DNA of 7,022 bases. Source: Crenothrix polyspora. Lineage in GTDB: Bacteria > Pseudomonadota > Gammaproteobacteria > Methylococcales > Methylomonadaceae. Every line of letters starts with the position of its first letter. Position 1 is the first letter of the stretch. The notes under the pieces were generated by a model, which saw only the letters and a list, made by a program, of their open reading frames with translations, was not told where the DNA came from and searched no databases. The stretch is from positions 1-7,022 of the forward strand of contig CAMDOP010000170.1 of assembly GCA_945903675.1 (NCBI GenBank), read 5' to 3'. A program made the position numbers and the translations under genes. This document shows, in pieces, positions 5,812 to 7,022 of the stretch.

Positions 5812-6453
5812 TCAAATAACCATCTGTACTTCTGGTGGTGGTGGCGGCAGATAAGTAGGTTCAGAAACCCCAGCACTGCTGCTACCAATCGACACACTTG
5901 CAGAAACCCATTTAAAAAACTGAGAAAAAGTTGCTGAGTCAGTAGTATCAAGATGAACCACGTTATCTGTTAATTCTTTAAGGACAGCGTCTTTTGCTTT
6001 AGGCCCAGCAGCACATGCAACAATATTTCCAAAATTACGTTTTTTAATTTCTGGGATCATATTACGAAAAACCTGTAAGTCTGTAGGACTACCGTCAGTC
6101 ATAATAAATAACAACGGTCTCCAGTCCCCCTTTTTATTAGGTGTATTTTTGATTAATTCAATATCAGAACGGTTTAATAGCAACTCAAGGGCGGCCCCAA
6201 GAAAAGTTGGCCCTGAAAGTGGCACAACTATTTCAGGTAGTTGAATCTGCTCGAGCGGAGTCAACGGAAAAATTTCTTTAGCATCAATATCAAAAGTAAT
6301 TAAACTTAAACTAACAGATTCTAATGCATAGGGGTCTTGTCTAAGCGCACTCACCATACTTTTTAAACCCACATTCACAGACTGTATAGGTTCACCCCGC
6401 ATCGACCCGGAAGTATCAATTAGCAAATAAACTGGTAACCTCCTATCACTCAT
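5812..6453 (-). CDS. vWA domain protein, TerY-like without zinc-binding tail
   Basis: This 213-residue protein is essentially one von Willebrand A domain. The MIDAS is complete: DTSGSM (D13, S15, S17), T83 in GPTFLGAAL, and D120 in FIMTDGSPTD. LRQDPYALE (37-45), KGDWRPLLF (108-116) and FFKWVSASVS (179-188) are shared in form with terY and mark the TerY-like subfamily. Unlike terY it has no cysteine cluster; it ends in a five-proline run, LPPPPPEVQMVI. The start MSDRRLPVY lies 2 bases after the TerD stop and lacks a clear Shine-Dalgarno, suggesting coupled translation. In Ter clusters such short vWA proteins accompany TerD-family proteins as metal-dependent scaffolds. It is intact, in contrast to the dead paralogue that follows it. 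Predicted cytosolic. Confidence 0.9.
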   Translation of the reverse strand: MSDRRLPVYLLIDTSGSMRGEPIQSVNVGLKSMVSALRQDPYALESVSLSLITFDIDAKEIFPLTPLEQIQLPEIVVPLSGPTFLGAALELLLNRSDIELIKNTPNKKGDWRPLLFIMTDGSPTDLQVFRNMIPEIKKRNFGNIVACAAGPKAKDAVLKELTDNVVHLDTTDSATFSQFFKWVSASVSIGSSSAGVSEPTYLPPPPPEVQMVI

Positions 6454-6455
6454 AA

Positions 6456-7022
6456 TTAAATATACTGCTTTAAAATCTGTACAAAATTATCTGCTTCATG
6501 TGGCGTACCAATGGCATTAAACTTCCAGTTACCATCCTTCTCGCGCTCTAGTTCAGCAAATGTAATTGAGCGGAAATTTGCATAGCTTGCATCACCTGAA
6601 AGATCAAACCTTACCATTTCCTTGCCCTTAGCATCTACTGCACGTATAAAAGCATTTTGTACTTTACTAAAATTTTGATCATGTTTCTTTCCATTGTAGA
6701 TATGAACGACGAACAATATTTTCGCGTATTTTTCTGGCATGGAGTTCAAATTCGCAATAATTTGCTCATCATCTCCATCTCCATCTCCTGTTCGGTTATC
6801 ACCTGTTAGCCATATTTGACCTGAATGATGTTTAAGACTGCTGTAGAAAACTATATCTCCATTTTTTAAAGTTGAACGGCCTTCTTCAGTTGATCCAAGA
6901 TCATTAACTTTGCCATTTTCTCCAATCAAGAAAGCAATGACGTCTAAGTCATATTCTTCAGTTTTTTTTCCCATCAAACCAAATAGACCTCCTGATTTCT
7001 TTTCATTTACATCCCATCCTAA
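6456..7022 (-). CDS. TerD-family calcium-binding stress protein, C-terminal 188 residues (start beyond right edge)
   Basis: The frame is open to base 7022, where it already reads LGWDVNEKK, part of the TerD core (the family has VGLGWD there). About 30 N-terminal residues should therefore lie outside the window, and the internal TTG/ATG at 6972-6977 is not the start. Family hallmarks are YDLDVIAFL (residues 24-32 of the visible part), the acidic calcium loop TGDNRTGDGDGDDE (73-86), KILFVVHIYNG (101-111), NAFIRAVD (123-130), RFDLSGDAS (138-146) and NWKFNAIG (165-172). TerD-type proteins bind calcium in the cytosol and are required for Ter-dependent resistance to tellurite, phage and colicin stress. 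A Gly/Phe insertion (SGGLFGLMGKK) between LGWD and the DLD motif distinguishes it from the classic E. coli-type TerD. It leads the visible part of the operon. Confidence 0.92.
   Translation of the reverse strand, partial: LGWDVNEKKSGGLFGLMGKKTEEYDLDVIAFLIGENGKVNDLGSTEEGRSTLKNGDIVFYSSLKHHSGQIWLTGDNRTGDGDGDDEQIIANLNSMPEKYAKILFVVHIYNGKKHDQNFSKVQNAFIRAVDAKGKEMVRFDLSGDASYANFRSITFAELEREKDGNWKFNAIGTPHEADNFVQILKQYI

Noticed and set aside
6972..6977. TTG or ATG as the start of the TerD-family gene
   Set aside because: The frame stays open to the window edge and the upstream codons encode the conserved LGWD core of TerD.

Overview
The window is an A+T-rich stretch of bacterial DNA in which every supported gene lies on the minus strand, so transcription runs from the right edge to the left. 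Protein similarities recalled from family knowledge (Ter-type stress proteins, a TerY/phosphatase/kinase set, an HNH endonuclease) suggest a proteobacterium, perhaps a gammaproteobacterium, and an accessory or defence-type region. No rRNA, tRNA, CRISPR array, transposase or integrase is visible.

In order of transcription the layout is: the 3' part of a TerD-family gene (6456-7022, start beyond the right edge); a short von Willebrand A (vWA) gene with a complete metal-binding MIDAS (5812-6453); the wreck of a further vWA paralogue (5407-5805), whose first ten codons and C-terminal third survive around an internal deletion and stop codons; TerY, a vWA domain followed by a cysteine-rich zinc-binding tail (4332-5387); a PP2C-type protein phosphatase with an Ig-like domain in front of it (2787-4328); a divergent Ser/Thr-type protein kinase with a zinc ribbon and a beta-rich, FHA-like tail (1267-2781); and a small protein with four membrane segments (about 849-1253). 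Apart from the pseudogene, gaps are only 2 to 13 bases, and strong ribosome binding sites precede TerY and the phosphatase, so this looks like one operon. After a 260-base A+T-rich gap comes the N-terminal part of an HNH endonuclease-family protein (1-588), probably its own transcription unit, running off the left edge.

TerY + PP2C + kinase is the arrangement known as the TerY-P (TerY-phosphorylation) triad, first predicted from comparative genomics of tellurite-resistance gene clusters and, as I recall, later reported to protect against phages. The likely logic is a reversible phosphorylation switch: kinase and phosphatase act on a common target, the vWA proteins act as metal-dependent scaffolds, and TerD is a calcium-binding partner. 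The core is therefore known. The less ordinary parts are the extra vWA gene, the dead vWA gene with a hairpin in its scar, the four-helix membrane protein coupled to the kinase, the FHA-like kinase tail, and the neighbouring HNH protein, whose N-terminal half may be a DNA-reading domain.
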